Positions 8,158-16,485 of a DNA stretch of 64,000 nucleotides are shown here, in pieces. Below the pieces are notes generated by a model that was given only the letters and a program-made list of their open reading frames with translations, ran no database searches and was not told the origin of the DNA. The translations under genes were made by a program, and so were the position numbers. Every line of letters begins with the position of its first letter. Position 1 is the first letter of the stretch. Source of the DNA: Methylovulum sp. Lineage in GTDB: Bacteria; Pseudomonadota; Gammaproteobacteria; Methylococcales; Methylomonadaceae. The stretch is taken from NCBI RefSeq assembly GCF_028687615.1, contig NZ_JAQTZU010000012.1, positions 1 through 64,000 on the forward strand, read 5' to 3'.

Positions 8158-11067
8158 ATGCACAACTACTTATGTAGCGATAGCGGAATACGGATGATTT
8201 TGCTGGCGAACCAGCTTGGCGACAAAAACCAACTTGCAAAATACCCATTGCTATGTAATAAACCTAAAAGCCCCCCTTCACTTTTAGAACCATTACAAAC
8301 TGTGCAAAATCCAGCTTCAACTTATCTAGTCGGCATCGACTTGGGGACCACCCACACCGTGGTTGCCTATTCCCGCATCAGCACCGAAGCCGACCATAAA
8401 ACCGCCGACATCCAGATTTTTCCCATCGAACAACTCATTGCACCGGGGCAGGTGGCGGCCAGGCCGTTGCTGCCGTCGGTGCGTTACCATCCGGCTGAAG
8501 GCGAATTGTCGGCGGCAGATGTCAGTTTTTCACCCGCCGGGGAAGACGCTGTGATAGGCGAGGCGGCGCGGGTGTTGGGCGCAAAAACCAAGGGCCGCTT
8601 CGTCACCAGTGCGAAAAGCTGGTTGTCGCATCCGTCGGTGGACCATAGCGCGGAGATTTTGCCGTGGGGCAGTGGCGAGGACATCACCAAAGTCTCGCCG
8701 ATTGATGCCAGCGCCAGTTATTTGCAACATATCCGCACGGTCTGGCGGCATAAATTCCCTGACGCACCTTTGGAGCAACAAGACATCGTCATCACCGTGC
8801 CGGCGTCATTCGATGAAGCGGCGCGGTCGTTGACTTTGGAAGCGGCGAAAATCGCTGGGTTAAATCAAGTGCGTTTGCTGGAAGAGCCGCAAGCGGTGTG
8901 TTACGACTGGTTGCACCGCCATGCGGGAAAACTGCAACAAATTTTGGCGGATGTGCATTTGTTGCTGGTCTGCGATGTCGGTGGCGGTACGACCGATTTG
9001 ACCCTGATTAAAGTCGAGCAAGGCACTAACGAGCCTAAATTGACCCGCATCGGCGTGGGCGATCATCTGATGCTGGGCGGCGACAATATCGACCTGGCCT
9101 TGGCGCATTTGGCGGAAAGCCGTTTGGGTTCTGCGGACAAGCGTTTGTCGGCGGCGGATTTTTCGCAATTGATCGAGCAATGCCGCATCGCCAAAGAACG
9201 TTTGCTGGCGGAAGACGCTCCAGAGCAAGTCAACGTCACTTTGTTGGGCGGCGGTTCCAAGTTGATTGGCAGTTCGCGTTCGGCTATCTTGGCCCGCGAG
9301 GAAGCCAGGACGATTGCGCTAGATGGTTTTTTCCCGATCTCCGGCTTGCACGATTTGCCCGACCGCAGACGTAGCGGCGTGGTCGAATTTGGCTTGCCTT
9401 ATGCCGCCGAACCCGCCGTTAGCAAGCATATCGCGGCGTTTTTGAAGCAGCATAAAGTCGCCGCGCAAGAGGCGCTGGGCGGTGCGGGTGTTGTGCCGGA
9501 CGCGTTATTGCTGAACGGCGGCGTGTTCCGTAGCCAACCGATCACCCAACGTTTATTGGCGCTGTTGGCTTCGTGGCGCGAACAAGCCCCCGTGTTGCTG
9601 GACAACCAGCATCCTGAACTCGCCGTGGCATTTGGCGCGGTCAGTTATGCGGTGGCCCGACGCGAGAAAAAACTGAAAATCGGTGGCGGCGCAGCGCGGA
9701 GTTATTTCTTGCTGGTGGACACCGATGACCAGCAACAAGGCGTGTGCATCTTGCCGAAAGGCAGCGAGGAAGGCGATGAAGTCATTTTAAAAGACCGCCA
9801 ATTCGCGTTGCGCTTGGGTGTGCCGGTGCGTTTCCATTTGGCTTCGACCACGGGCGACAACGGGTTCAAGCCCGGCGATGTCGCCAATATCACCGATGAT
9901 TTCCATTCGTTGCCGCCGCTCGCCGTGGCTTTACAAAATGATGGCGATGCGCCGGCTAGCGAAGTGGTCGTGCAATTGGCGGTCACGCAAACTGAAGTCG
10001 GCACCTTGAAAATCCAATGCGTCGCTGTCGATAATCCTCTGCAACGCTGGGATGTGGAATTTCAAATCCGCAAAAACAATCGTGCTTCGGCGCAAGCGGA
10101 TGTGGCCTTGTCTGGCGACAAAATGCAGCGGCTGGAAGAAAAAATCCTAACCATTTACGGTACAAAATCCAAACAAGTCGATCCCAAAGCCGTGAAAAGC
10201 CTACGCGCCGATTTGGAAAAAATTGTCGGCAGCCCGCGTCCTGAATGGGTGACGCCGTTGCTCCGCGCCTTGTTTACGATGTTGCTGGAGGGGGGCAAAT
10301 ATCACCGCCGTTCGGAAAATCACGAGCGTATTTGGTTGAGTTTGATCGGTTTTTGTCTGCGGCCTGGGTTTGGCTATCCGCTGGATGACTGGCGGGTCGG
10401 GCAATTGTGGAGGCAATATCCGCAAGGCATCCAGTTTGTCAACGAAATCCAGAATTGGACGGAGTGGTGGACGCTGTGGCGGCGCATTGCAGGCGGCCTG
10501 GACGGCGCCGCGCAAGAGCGGTTGTTTTCTGACATCAGCAAATACCTCAATCCCGCTTCGGCGCGGCAACCTAATGTCGCCAAGCAACTGAAAACACGCG
10601 GTTATGAAGAGATTGTACGCTTGGCGGCGGTGTTGGAACGCTTGCCCGTGGCACAAAAAATCCAATTGGGCGAATGGTTGTTACAACGCCTGCAAAAAGC
10701 CGGTGAACCTGACCAATCCTGGTGGGCGGTAGGCCGCATCGGCGCACGGGTTCCGTGCCACGGTAGCAGCCACAATGTCATCCCGCCAGAAACGGTCTCA
10801 ATTTGGCTGTTGCGCATGATGCAGGAGGATTGGAAAAAATCCCCGCCTATCGGCTTTGCCTCTGCTTTGATTGCGCGGATGAGCGGCGACCGTAGCCGTG
10901 ATATTGATGAGGATTTGCGGGTGCAGATCAGCAGTAAATTGCGGCTTAGCAAAGCCCCTGCCTCATGGGTGGAATTGATTGAGGAAGTTAAGGAATTGGA
11001 TGAGAAGGACGAAAAGCAGATTTTCGGGGAAGCTTTGCCGCCTGGGTTGAAGTTGATCAAAAATTAG
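8158..11067 (+). CDS. Hsp70-family protein with long C-terminal extension
   Basis: A DnaK-type actin-like ATPase domain starts at about residue 58 with the phosphate-1 motif GIDLGTTHT, followed by CDVGGGTTDLT (phosphate 2) and LLNGGVF in the adenosine region. After residue ~480 the protein does not continue as an ordinary DnaK substrate-binding domain with an EEVD-like tail. Instead it has about 450 residues of mostly helical sequence resembling the DnaK-related DUF3731 region. It is probably a specialised chaperone or regulator in the cytoplasm. The start is uncertain: ATG 8158 has no ribosome site, ATG 8194 and GTG 8302 are alternatives, and the first ~55 residues may not be translated. Confidence 0.8.
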   Translation: MHNYLCSDSGIRMILLANQLGDKNQLAKYPLLCNKPKSPPSLLEPLQTVQNPASTYLVGIDLGTTHTVVAYSRISTEADHKTADIQIFPIEQLIAPGQVAARPLLPSVRYHPAEGELSAADVSFSPAGEDAVIGEAARVLGAKTKGRFVTSAKSWLSHPSVDHSAEILPWGSGEDITKVSPIDASASYLQHIRTVWRHKFPDAPLEQQDIVITVPASFDEAARSLTLEAAKIAGLNQVRLLEEPQAVCYDWLHRHAGKLQQILADVHLLLVCDVGGGTTDLTLIKVEQGTNEPKLTRIGVGDHLMLGGDNIDLALAHLAESRLGSADKRLSAADFSQLIEQCRIAKERLLAEDAPEQVNVTLLGGGSKLIGSSRSAILAREEARTIALDGFFPISGLHDLPDRRRSGVVEFGLPYAAEPAVSKHIAAFLKQHKVAAQEALGGAGVVPDALLLNGGVFRSQPITQRLLALLASWREQAPVLLDNQHPELAVAFGAVSYAVARREKKLKIGGGAARSYFLLVDTDDQQQGVCILPKGSEEGDEVILKDRQFALRLGVPVRFHLASTTGDNGFKPGDVANITDDFHSLPPLAVALQNDGDAPASEVVVQLAVTQTEVGTLKIQCVAVDNPLQRWDVEFQIRKNNRASAQADVALSGDKMQRLEEKILTIYGTKSKQVDPKAVKSLRADLEKIVGSPRPEWVTPLLRALFTMLLEGGKYHRRSENHERIWLSLIGFCLRPGFGYPLDDWRVGQLWRQYPQGIQFVNEIQNWTEWWTLWRRIAGGLDGAAQERLFSDISKYLNPASARQPNVAKQLKTRGYEEIVRLAAVLERLPVAQKIQLGEWLLQRLQKAGEPDQSWWAVGRIGARVPCHGSSHNVIPPETVSIWLLRMMQEDWKKSPPIGFASALIARMSGDRSRDIDEDLRVQISSKLRLSKAPASWVELIEEVKELDEKDEKQIFGEALPPGLKLIKN

Positions 11068-11076
11068 GATGACCGT

Positions 11077-11388
11077 ATGTTTGATTCGCTACCACTTCAT
11101 GATGCAATACTGAATTCTATAAATGTCGATTGGAAAGGGGGGATTTGTGTTTTCCAATTAGAAACATTTGTTGAGAAAAATTGCCTGCTTGTCTTCAATG
11201 GTCTTTCCCAAATCAACATACCAAGGCATGAACCATGGGGGGCATCCATTTCTGTCAACTCATTACGCCAAGTGGGAAACAGTAAGTTCGAAATCGAAAT
11301 TCAATCAGGTGACGTTATTAGTATTTTTGCAACGGATTGGGCGTTTCATGGTGTACGCCCGGCGTATGTGGCAAATGGAAAAAATTGA
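11077..11388 (+). CDS. Small hypothetical protein downstream of Hsp70 gene
   Basis: 103 residues, starting 10 bases after the Hsp70 gene stop with AGGATGA ahead of the ATG, so probably cotranscribed. It opens with LPLHDAILNSINVDWKGG, an LHDAxL...DW pattern seen in small uncharacterised bacterial proteins, and appears to be a compact beta-rich domain with no signal peptide or membrane segment. I do not know its function. Confidence 0.6.
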   Translation: MFDSLPLHDAILNSINVDWKGGICVFQLETFVEKNCLLVFNGLSQINIPRHEPWGASISVNSLRQVGNSKFEIEIQSGDVISIFATDWAFHGVRPAYVANGKN

Positions 11389-11411
11389 AAGAAATTCTGA
11401 CGCAGACCAAT

Positions 11412-11452
11412 AAAAAAGGCGCGTTGCCGAAACAACGCGCCTTGTTATTTTT
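11412..11452. terminator. Bidirectional rho-independent terminator
   Basis: A 9-bp perfect GC-rich stem (GGCGCGTTG/CAACGCGCC) with a 6-base loop, with six A on the left and TTGTTATTTTTA on the right. It lies between the convergent small hypothetical gene and the peroxiredoxin gene, and can end both transcripts. The minus-strand T-tract is the stronger. Confidence 0.85.
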
Positions 11453-11474
11453 AGCTAGGTTTAGCTAAAAATGC

Positions 11475-12077
11475 TTACAGTTTGTCAGCGTTTTTGTCCA
11501 GATACTCAGCGACTCCGGCTGGGCTGGCGTTCATGCCGGCATCGCCTTTAGTCCAACCGGCCGGGCAAACTTCGCCGTGTTCTTCGTGGAATTGCAATGC
11601 GTCAACCATGCGTAACAATTCGTCCATGTTACGGCCTAATGGCAGGTCGTTGACGACTTGGTAACGCACCACGCCGCTACGGTCAATCAAGAAAGTGCCA
11701 CGGTAAGCAACGGCAGCGGCGGCTTCGACATCGTAAGCTTTACAAATGCCATGTGACAAATCAGCCGCCATTGTGTAACGGACGGGGCCGATACCGCCTT
11801 TGTTGATAGGGGTGTTGCGCCATGCGTTGTGGGTAAAGTGTGAATCAATTGATACGGCGATCACTTCCACGCCACGGCTTTTGAATTCGTCCATGCGGTG
11901 ATCCAATGCGATCAACTCGCTAGGGCAGACGAAAGTGAAATCTAATGGGTAGAAAAATACTACGGCATATTTGCCGCTAGTCGTTTCAGAGAAGCTGAAA
12001 GAATCAACTATTTGACCATCGCCTAATACGGCAGGAACTGTAAAATCAGGGGCTTGCTTACCAACTAATACGCTCAT
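11475..12077 (-). CDS. Typical 2-Cys peroxiredoxin (AhpC/TSA family)
   Basis: 200 residues with the peroxidatic motif FTFVCPSE (Cys 51) and the resolving motif HGEVCPAGW (Cys 171), as in typical dimeric 2-Cys peroxiredoxins that reduce hydrogen peroxide and organic peroxides using thioredoxin or AhpF-type reductants. The C-terminal tail ends YLDKNADKL. A GGAGATA ribosome site precedes the ATG. It is a single-gene unit with a strong terminator immediately downstream. In a methane oxidiser it would help cope with peroxide from aerobic C1 oxidation, which is inference. Confidence 0.95.
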   Translation of the reverse strand: MSVLVGKQAPDFTVPAVLGDGQIVDSFSFSETTSGKYAVVFFYPLDFTFVCPSELIALDHRMDEFKSRGVEVIAVSIDSHFTHNAWRNTPINKGGIGPVRYTMAADLSHGICKAYDVEAAAAVAYRGTFLIDRSGVVRYQVVNDLPLGRNMDELLRMVDALQFHEEHGEVCPAGWTKGDAGMNASPAGVAEYLDKNADKL

Positions 12078-12334
12078 TGACTATCTCCAAGATATTGAAA
12101 AATAAAGTGTTATTGGGTTTTATCAGCCACTATGCCAGTGGAGTGGCGCTTATTCTACACTAGATTAGTCAGGAATTGTCTAGTGCTATTATTTTTTTGC
12201 TTGCATTTGCAGTGTCTTTAGCGATAATTATTACAGCTAAATTACAAATTGGTTGACGATTTTTTAAAACTACAGGCTGATGGCGGCATAACCTTGCCGC
12301 TAACGGCATACTATTCTTGGGGAAGGGTATTTCC

Positions 12335-12844
12335 ATGGAAAAAAACAAACATATTACAGAACCCGACGTATTCGGTTATCAAGTGCGGATTGTCAGGCGT
12401 GGCAAAGAGAGCAGCCGTTATTTTTCGCATAAGCTTTGGGGCAACCGGAATAAATCCTTGCAGGCCGCCATCACTTGGCGCGACCAGATGCTGGTGGTGT
12501 TGAAAGGCAGCAAAACCCGCTTTTTGAAACCGCCTAAAAACAAAACCACGACGGGCTTGACTGGCGTATCCAGAACCATCAAATTTGACCATCGCAAAGA
12601 CAAAAGCTATTTATGCTATACGGTATTCTGGGTCTGCAATGGCAAGGCACGCAACAAAACTTTCCAGGTGGGCAATGTCGAACGGGTTACCGCCGATGAT
12701 GAACTGCACGCTTTCCGCACCGCGCGTTTGTTCAGAAGCTGTTACGAATACGCCATAGATAATGATTTGGAATTCCATGACGAAAAATTCTTAGGCTGGA
12801 AAAAAACGCGGATTTACGAAGATGAAAATTTGGATGTAGTTTAA
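12335..12844 (+). CDS. AP2-like DNA-binding domain protein
   Basis: 169 residues. Residues ~10-60 (YQVRIVRRGKESSRYFSHKL...AITWRDQML) and ~70-125 (TGVSRTIKF...YTVFWVCNGKARNKTFQVG) look like two copies of the bacterial AP2-like fold: a three-strand sheet with W/Y and basic residues followed by a helix with an ArrD/R-type motif. Such modules occur in homing endonucleases, integrases and stand-alone regulators. No nuclease or recombinase domain is visible. I chose ATG 12335 over the in-frame TTG 12317 because GAAGGG lies about 8 bases upstream. It stands alone between the peroxiredoxin gene and a repeat. Confidence 0.6.
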   Translation: MEKNKHITEPDVFGYQVRIVRRGKESSRYFSHKLWGNRNKSLQAAITWRDQMLVVLKGSKTRFLKPPKNKTTTGLTGVSRTIKFDHRKDKSYLCYTVFWVCNGKARNKTFQVGNVERVTADDELHAFRTARLFRSCYEYAIDNDLEFHDEKFLGWKKTRIYEDENLDVV

Positions 12845-12895
12845 GTTTTTCGCTTAAACCAAGTTGGTGGGCAAGGATTCGCCCATTCTTCCCTG

Positions 12896-13010
12896 CTTAG
12901 GATTTGGCTAAAAATAACTTCCTTGAACCATTCTTGAAACCCTAGACCTGACAGGTTTCAAAAACCTGTCAGGTCTTAATATCGGGAAGTTATTAATGGC
13001 CAAATCCTTA
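12896..13010. repeat. Nested palindrome: family D shell with inner AGACCTG hairpin
   Basis: Outer arms are CTTAGGATTTGGCTAAAAAT and its near-complement ending GGCCAAATCCTTA. In the loop, at 12944-12976, is an inner palindrome running from AGACCTGACAGG to CCTGTCAGGTCT. The same composite with a variant inner arm is at 39613-39729. Confidence 0.85.
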
Positions 13011-13067
13011 TCTGTGACAAGCTTATCCCTTAATCAATAGGGATTGCCTGCATTGCGGATCACCGCT

Positions 13068-13919
13068 TCAAACGCTCACCGAAACGTCAAGCCCCAGTGC
13101 CCTGATTTCAGCGGCAAATGCCTCCATCGTTTCTGCGGGTAGCTTTGCCAACTGCCCGGCTTCCGGTTGCGCTGACGGCCTGGCTATGGTGTACAGCATA
13201 ATCCTATGTACATTACTGTGGTTTTTAATCTGTTTTAAAATTTCCAGATAAGCTAATTTTTCGCTATCGGGCAAACCACGGCCTGCAAAATCAAACAGAC
13301 AGGTTTGCAGTTTGGTTGGACAGAGCTGGCTGGCAATCAGCAAATTTTCCACCGCCGCCAGGCAGCTTTGGCTGGAGTTATTGACCAGCTTCCGGCCTGC
13401 TTCCGTTGCACTGTCAAACTTAAACCAAACTTGCCCGTGGTAATCGTTCAATATCTTCAAACCCTCTTGTACCCTGGGTAGATGGATCAAGCTACCGTTC
13501 GTGATCAACACATAATCGCTGGCAGGAAATACGCCCGCCTCCGTAGCAATCTGCCCAATCAAACCGACCGCCCGCGCAAAGTCTTTTAGCGTAGTTGGCT
13601 CGCCATTGCCGGCGATGGCAATGTCCTTAATCACCCGTTTGTCTGCATCCACCCCAAAACGGTCATAGAAATCGCCGTGTAGCACATCGTCAAGAAACAG
13701 GCGCAATTCCTTAGCCAGCAAGTCAAAATCAATGGGCGGAGCCGCGCCGATAGTCAAATTAGGCACTTGGCAATAAACGCAACGCCAATTGCAGGTATTA
13801 TTGGTGTTGAAGTTGATGCCGATAGACAAGCCGCCCGCACGTCTGGACAGCACGGGATAGATGTAGGTTAAGCCGATCACGTCGGAGCGGTGGTTATTGA
13901 CTGATAATTTTGAACCCAT
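13068..13919 (-). CDS. Radical SAM protein
   Basis: 283 residues with the 4Fe-4S/SAM motif CNWRCVYC (Cys 43, 47, 50). GNGEPTTL corresponds to the SAM-binding GGE-type motif and LITNGSLI to the ribose-contacting strand. The fold covers the whole protein, with no SPASM or B12 domain. The sequence resembles Wyosine-type and uncharacterised radical SAM proteins of the COG0731-like group, but I cannot name the substrate. It is transcribed away from nadC, from which it is separated by 92 bases. Confidence 0.85.
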   Translation of the reverse strand: MGSKLSVNNHRSDVIGLTYIYPVLSRRAGGLSIGINFNTNNTCNWRCVYCQVPNLTIGAAPPIDFDLLAKELRLFLDDVLHGDFYDRFGVDADKRVIKDIAIAGNGEPTTLKDFARAVGLIGQIATEAGVFPASDYVLITNGSLIHLPRVQEGLKILNDYHGQVWFKFDSATEAGRKLVNNSSQSCLAAVENLLIASQLCPTKLQTCLFDFAGRGLPDSEKLAYLEILKQIKNHSNVHRIMLYTIARPSAQPEAGQLAKLPAETMEAFAAEIRALGLDVSVSV

Positions 13920-14011
13920 GTATTCTGCTTAGTAGTGGCTTTTTAACCGTGTTATTCTACGGCTTTATGACCGTTTGATTTGACTTTTTTGAACACCTTA
14001 AAATAAATACT

Positions 14012-14872
14012 ATGCCCAATTTTGTAGCAACTGCCGAAATACAAGTTTTTCTCGATGAAGACATCGGTTCCGGCGACATCACCGCAACGATAATTCCTGA
14101 AAGCATGTCGGCACAAGCCCAAGTCATCACCCGTGAAACGATGGTGGTTTGTGGACAAGCCTGGTTTAACGCCGTATTTACCGCGCTGGATGCCAATGTC
14201 AAGATCATCTGGCAAGTGGCGGAGGGCGATAGGGTCAACGCCGACACCCTATTATGCACCCTGGCTGGCAACGCCCGGGCCTTATTGACGGGTGAGCGCA
14301 CCGCCTTAAATCTCCTGCAAACCTTATCGGCCACCGCCACCATTGCCAGACAATACGCCGATGCGGTGGCAGGTACGGGTTGCAAGGTGCTGGATACCCG
14401 CAAGACCTTGCCTGGACTGAGAAAAGCCCAAAAATATGCTGTCGCTTGTGGGGGTTGCCACAATCATAGGATGGGCTTGTATGATGGCGTGTTGATCAAA
14501 GAAAACCATATCATCGCCGCCGGTTCCATCACCAAAGCCGTGCAAGCGGCGCGGGCGCATCCGACCGCTCCGGTCGAAATCGAAGTGGAATCCTTGCAAG
14601 AGTTGACCGAAGCACTGGCTGCCAATCCTGAGCGCGTCATGCTCGACAATTTTACAGTAGACGATTTGCAAACCGCCGTTGCCCTAACCGCTGGGACCGT
14701 CGAACTGGAAGCGTCCGGCAATATCAATCTCACAAATATCCGCCGCATCGCCGAAACAGGCGTGGATTACATTTCCATCGGTGCGTTGACCAAAAACCTG
14801 CAAGCTATTGATTTATCAATGCGTATCCAATTGGTACAAGAACATGATGACACAATTACCAGAGCTGTTTAA
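14012..14872 (+). CDS. nadC: Nicotinate-nucleotide pyrophosphorylase (carboxylating)
   Basis: This enzyme converts quinolinate and PRPP to nicotinate mononucleotide, CO2 and pyrophosphate in de novo NAD synthesis. The 286-residue length is normal. Hallmarks are ERTALNLLQ, the KVLDTRKTLPGLR substrate-binding segment, CGGCHNHRMGLYDG with IKENHI, VEVES-type EIEVES, MLDNF, and the closing EASGNINLTNI and YISIGALT phosphate-binding motifs. The cytoplasmic gene overlaps the next gene by 29 bases, so the two are probably translated from one message. Confidence 0.95.
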   Translation: MPNFVATAEIQVFLDEDIGSGDITATIIPESMSAQAQVITRETMVVCGQAWFNAVFTALDANVKIIWQVAEGDRVNADTLLCTLAGNARALLTGERTALNLLQTLSATATIARQYADAVAGTGCKVLDTRKTLPGLRKAQKYAVACGGCHNHRMGLYDGVLIKENHIIAAGSITKAVQAARAHPTAPVEIEVESLQELTEALAANPERVMLDNFTVDDLQTAVALTAGTVELEASGNINLTNIRRIAETGVDYISIGALTKNLQAIDLSMRIQLVQEHDDTITRAV

Positions 14873-15332
14873 GAATATCAACACGGGGGTCTATATTATT
14901 GGTGTCAGTGACGGTGGGCATCACCACGCCTTCACTGCCGCGTGGGTGATGCAAGTCTCCTTCAACCCGCCGTTGCTGGCAATCAGCATCAACCCGCACA
15001 ATTATTCCTACCAACTTCTACAAGCGGGCGGCATCTGCACCGTAAACGTGTTGGGCCAGGAACAACTGGCTATCGCCGGCCATTTTGGGCGCAATGATAT
15101 AGCCGACAAAATGGCGGGGTTTGTCTGGCAACAAGACTGCACCGGCGCACCGATCTTAGCCACGGGTTTGGCCTATTTCGATTGCCGGATCAGCCATTAT
15201 GCCGATGCAGGCGACCATAAAATCGCCATCTGCGAAGTACTGGCGGCAAACAAACTGCGTGACGGCAAACCCATGCTGTATGTGCAGACAGGTGAAATGG
15301 ACGGTAGCAGCCAGCTTTATGCAAAGGATTAA
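14844..15332 (+). CDS. Flavin reductase-like FMN-binding protein
   Basis: 162 residues forming a split-barrel flavin reductase domain: an N-terminal NTGVYIIGV strand, then FTAAWVMQVSFNPPLLAISI (the conserved T/S-A-W...V-S..P-P pattern), and GICTVNVLG. Such proteins bind FMN and reduce flavin for partner monooxygenases or act alone. The start is at ATG 14844 or 14847, within nadC; 14808 is upstream in frame but unlikely. Its partner is not evident nearby, though the halogenase-like flavoproteins at 47.8 and 53.7 kb would need reduced flavin. Confidence 0.8.
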   Translation: MMTQLPELFKNINTGVYIIGVSDGGHHHAFTAAWVMQVSFNPPLLAISINPHNYSYQLLQAGGICTVNVLGQEQLAIAGHFGRNDIADKMAGFVWQQDCTGAPILATGLAYFDCRISHYADAGDHKIAICEVLAANKLRDGKPMLYVQTGEMDGSSQLYAKD

Positions 15333-15444
15333 AATAAGCCATTGAAGCGTCAATAAATCTTAGTTGGCTATATTCAGGCAAGCAGATTGACAAAGTCCGG
15401 CGGTATCAGTATAGTGCGCCCTCAATCGCTTTACTGCATTCTCT

Positions 15445-15531
15445 GCCGAGGTGGTGAAACTGGTAGACACGCTAGCTTCAGGTGCTAGTGGGCGTAAGCT
15501 CGTGAAGGTTCAAGTCCTTTTCTCGGTACCA
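15445..15531 (+). tRNA. tRNA-Leu (CAG)
   Basis: An 87-base class II tRNA with encoded CCA. The acceptor arms GCCGAGG and TCTCGGT pair with two G-U. The anticodon stem CTAGC/GCTAG encloses loop TTCAGGT, giving anticodon CAG. A long variable arm (GGGCGTAAGCTC) and the T-arm GGTTCAAGTCC follow. The sequence just downstream carries a terminator and an integrase remnant. Confidence 0.95.
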
Positions 15532-15558
15532 CGGAATAAAAAAGCGCAAAAAATTCGA

Positions 15559-15594
15559 AACCCGCAAGCTGTTTGGCTTAGCGGGTTTTTTATT
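15559..15594 (+). terminator. Rho-independent terminator after tRNA-Leu
   Basis: AACCCGC-AAGC pairs with GCTT-A-GCGGGTT around a TGTTTG loop and runs straight into TTTTTTATT. It lies 28 bases past the CCA end of the tRNA and fits termination of the tRNA transcript. Confidence 0.85.
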
Positions 15595-15600
15595 GTCCAG

Positions 15601-15717
15601 CGAAAACTCAATAAAGACACGGACTACAGGGCGGCTAAACTTAAAGACAAGTATTACACCAGCAGCTATGGCGGCGGGCTGACCTTATTAGTGAAATCCA
15701 ACGGAGTTAAGCCGCCA
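15601..15717 (+). pseudogene. Remnant of a P4-type tyrosine integrase N-terminus
   Basis: Read in one frame, about 39 codons give RKLNKDTDYRAAKLKDKYYT and then a GGGLTLLVKSNG block. This matches the arm-type DNA-binding N-terminus of P4-like integrases, which normally reads as a T-d-tAI-kAAKPKDKPYK stretch followed by DGGGLYLLV-PNGsK. Nothing of the catalytic domain follows; the sequence runs into a half copy of a family D palindrome (15735-15752). Integrases of this type recombine at tRNA 3' ends, and this fragment lies 70 bases past tRNA-Leu, so it looks like the scar of a lost element. Confidence 0.65.
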
Positions 15718-15900
15718 CTTGTAAGCCTTGTTATTTTAGCCAAATCCTAAGGCGATTTCGGCTACGCTTTGCGCCCAGGCGATGAAGCATCCGGCGCGAT
15801 CCGTAAAACGGGAATTCTTCCAGCTAAGATCAGGAATATCCCCCAAGCGGTTTCGTCGCTGATTATCAATAATAAGCCTTTTTTCTAGGAATTATTGTTT

Positions 15901-16431
15901 ATGAAGCCCGTCGCTTTTGTGTTTGCCAGTTTCTTGATGTTTCCTCTCATTGCTTTAGCCCACGGGCCAACACCTCAAAAAGCCAAAGAAAGCGTCACGA
16001 TTAACGCGCCCGTCGCCACGGTGTGGGAGACAGTAAAACCATTTGACGGCATCGCCAATTGGCATCCCGATGTCAAACACAGCACGGGCGATGGTAAGCA
16101 CGAATCCGGCGGCACGCGCACCATCACGCTGCAAAACGGCGGGCAATTGATTGAAGAATTGGATTTTTACAGCGATAAAGATCACGAATACAGCTACCGC
16201 CTGAAAACCGAAAACGTCCAGGCCTTTCCGGCGAGTTCCTATTCCGTGACCTTACAAGTCATCCCAGGCGGCGATGCCAGCAATAGCACCGTAGTGTTAA
16301 AAAGCCGTTTTTATCGCGGCGACACGGGCAATACGCCACCCGAAAATTTGAATGACGAGGCGGCGGTGAAAGCCATGAACGCATTTTTTAAGAATGGTCT
16401 TGACGGGCTTAAGCAAAAGTTGGAGAAATAG
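15901..16431 (+). CDS. mxaD: MxaD-like periplasmic SRPBCC protein
   Basis: 176 residues with a signal peptide ending ALAHG, then a single SRPBCC (START-like) domain with VTINAPVATVWETVKPFDGIANWHP and a C-terminal helix AMNAFFKNGLDGLKQKL. This is the architecture of MxaD, the ~17-kDa periplasmic protein thought to aid interaction of methanol dehydrogenase with cytochrome cL. AGGA lies 10 bases before ATG 15901. It lies 1.1 kb from mxaF, separated by the divergent mxaB, and ends at a CCCGTCAGGTTT hairpin (16448-16473). Confidence 0.8.
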   Translation: MKPVAFVFASFLMFPLIALAHGPTPQKAKESVTINAPVATVWETVKPFDGIANWHPDVKHSTGDGKHESGGTRTITLQNGGQLIEELDFYSDKDHEYSYRLKTENVQAFPASSYSVTLQVIPGGDASNSTVVLKSRFYRGDTGNTPPENLNDEAAVKAMNAFFKNGLDGLKQKLEK

Positions 16432-16447
16432 CCATTCTCAGCCCAAA

Positions 16448-16473
16448 CCCGTCAGGTTTTGAAACCTGACGGG
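16448..16473. repeat. 12-bp-arm hairpin between convergent mxaD and mxaB
   Basis: CCCGTCAGGTTT, TG, AAACCTGACGGG is a perfect palindrome, related to the inner hairpins nested in family D and E elements. It may serve as a shared transcript end, though no T-tract follows on either strand. Confidence 0.8.
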
Positions 16474-16485
16474 CGCATTGCCAGC

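Noticed and set aside
15601-15900. An intact integrase or prophage next to tRNA-Leu
   Set aside because: Only the N-terminal arm-binding segment is visible; no catalytic Arg-His-Arg-Tyr region, no phage genes and no second att site were seen.
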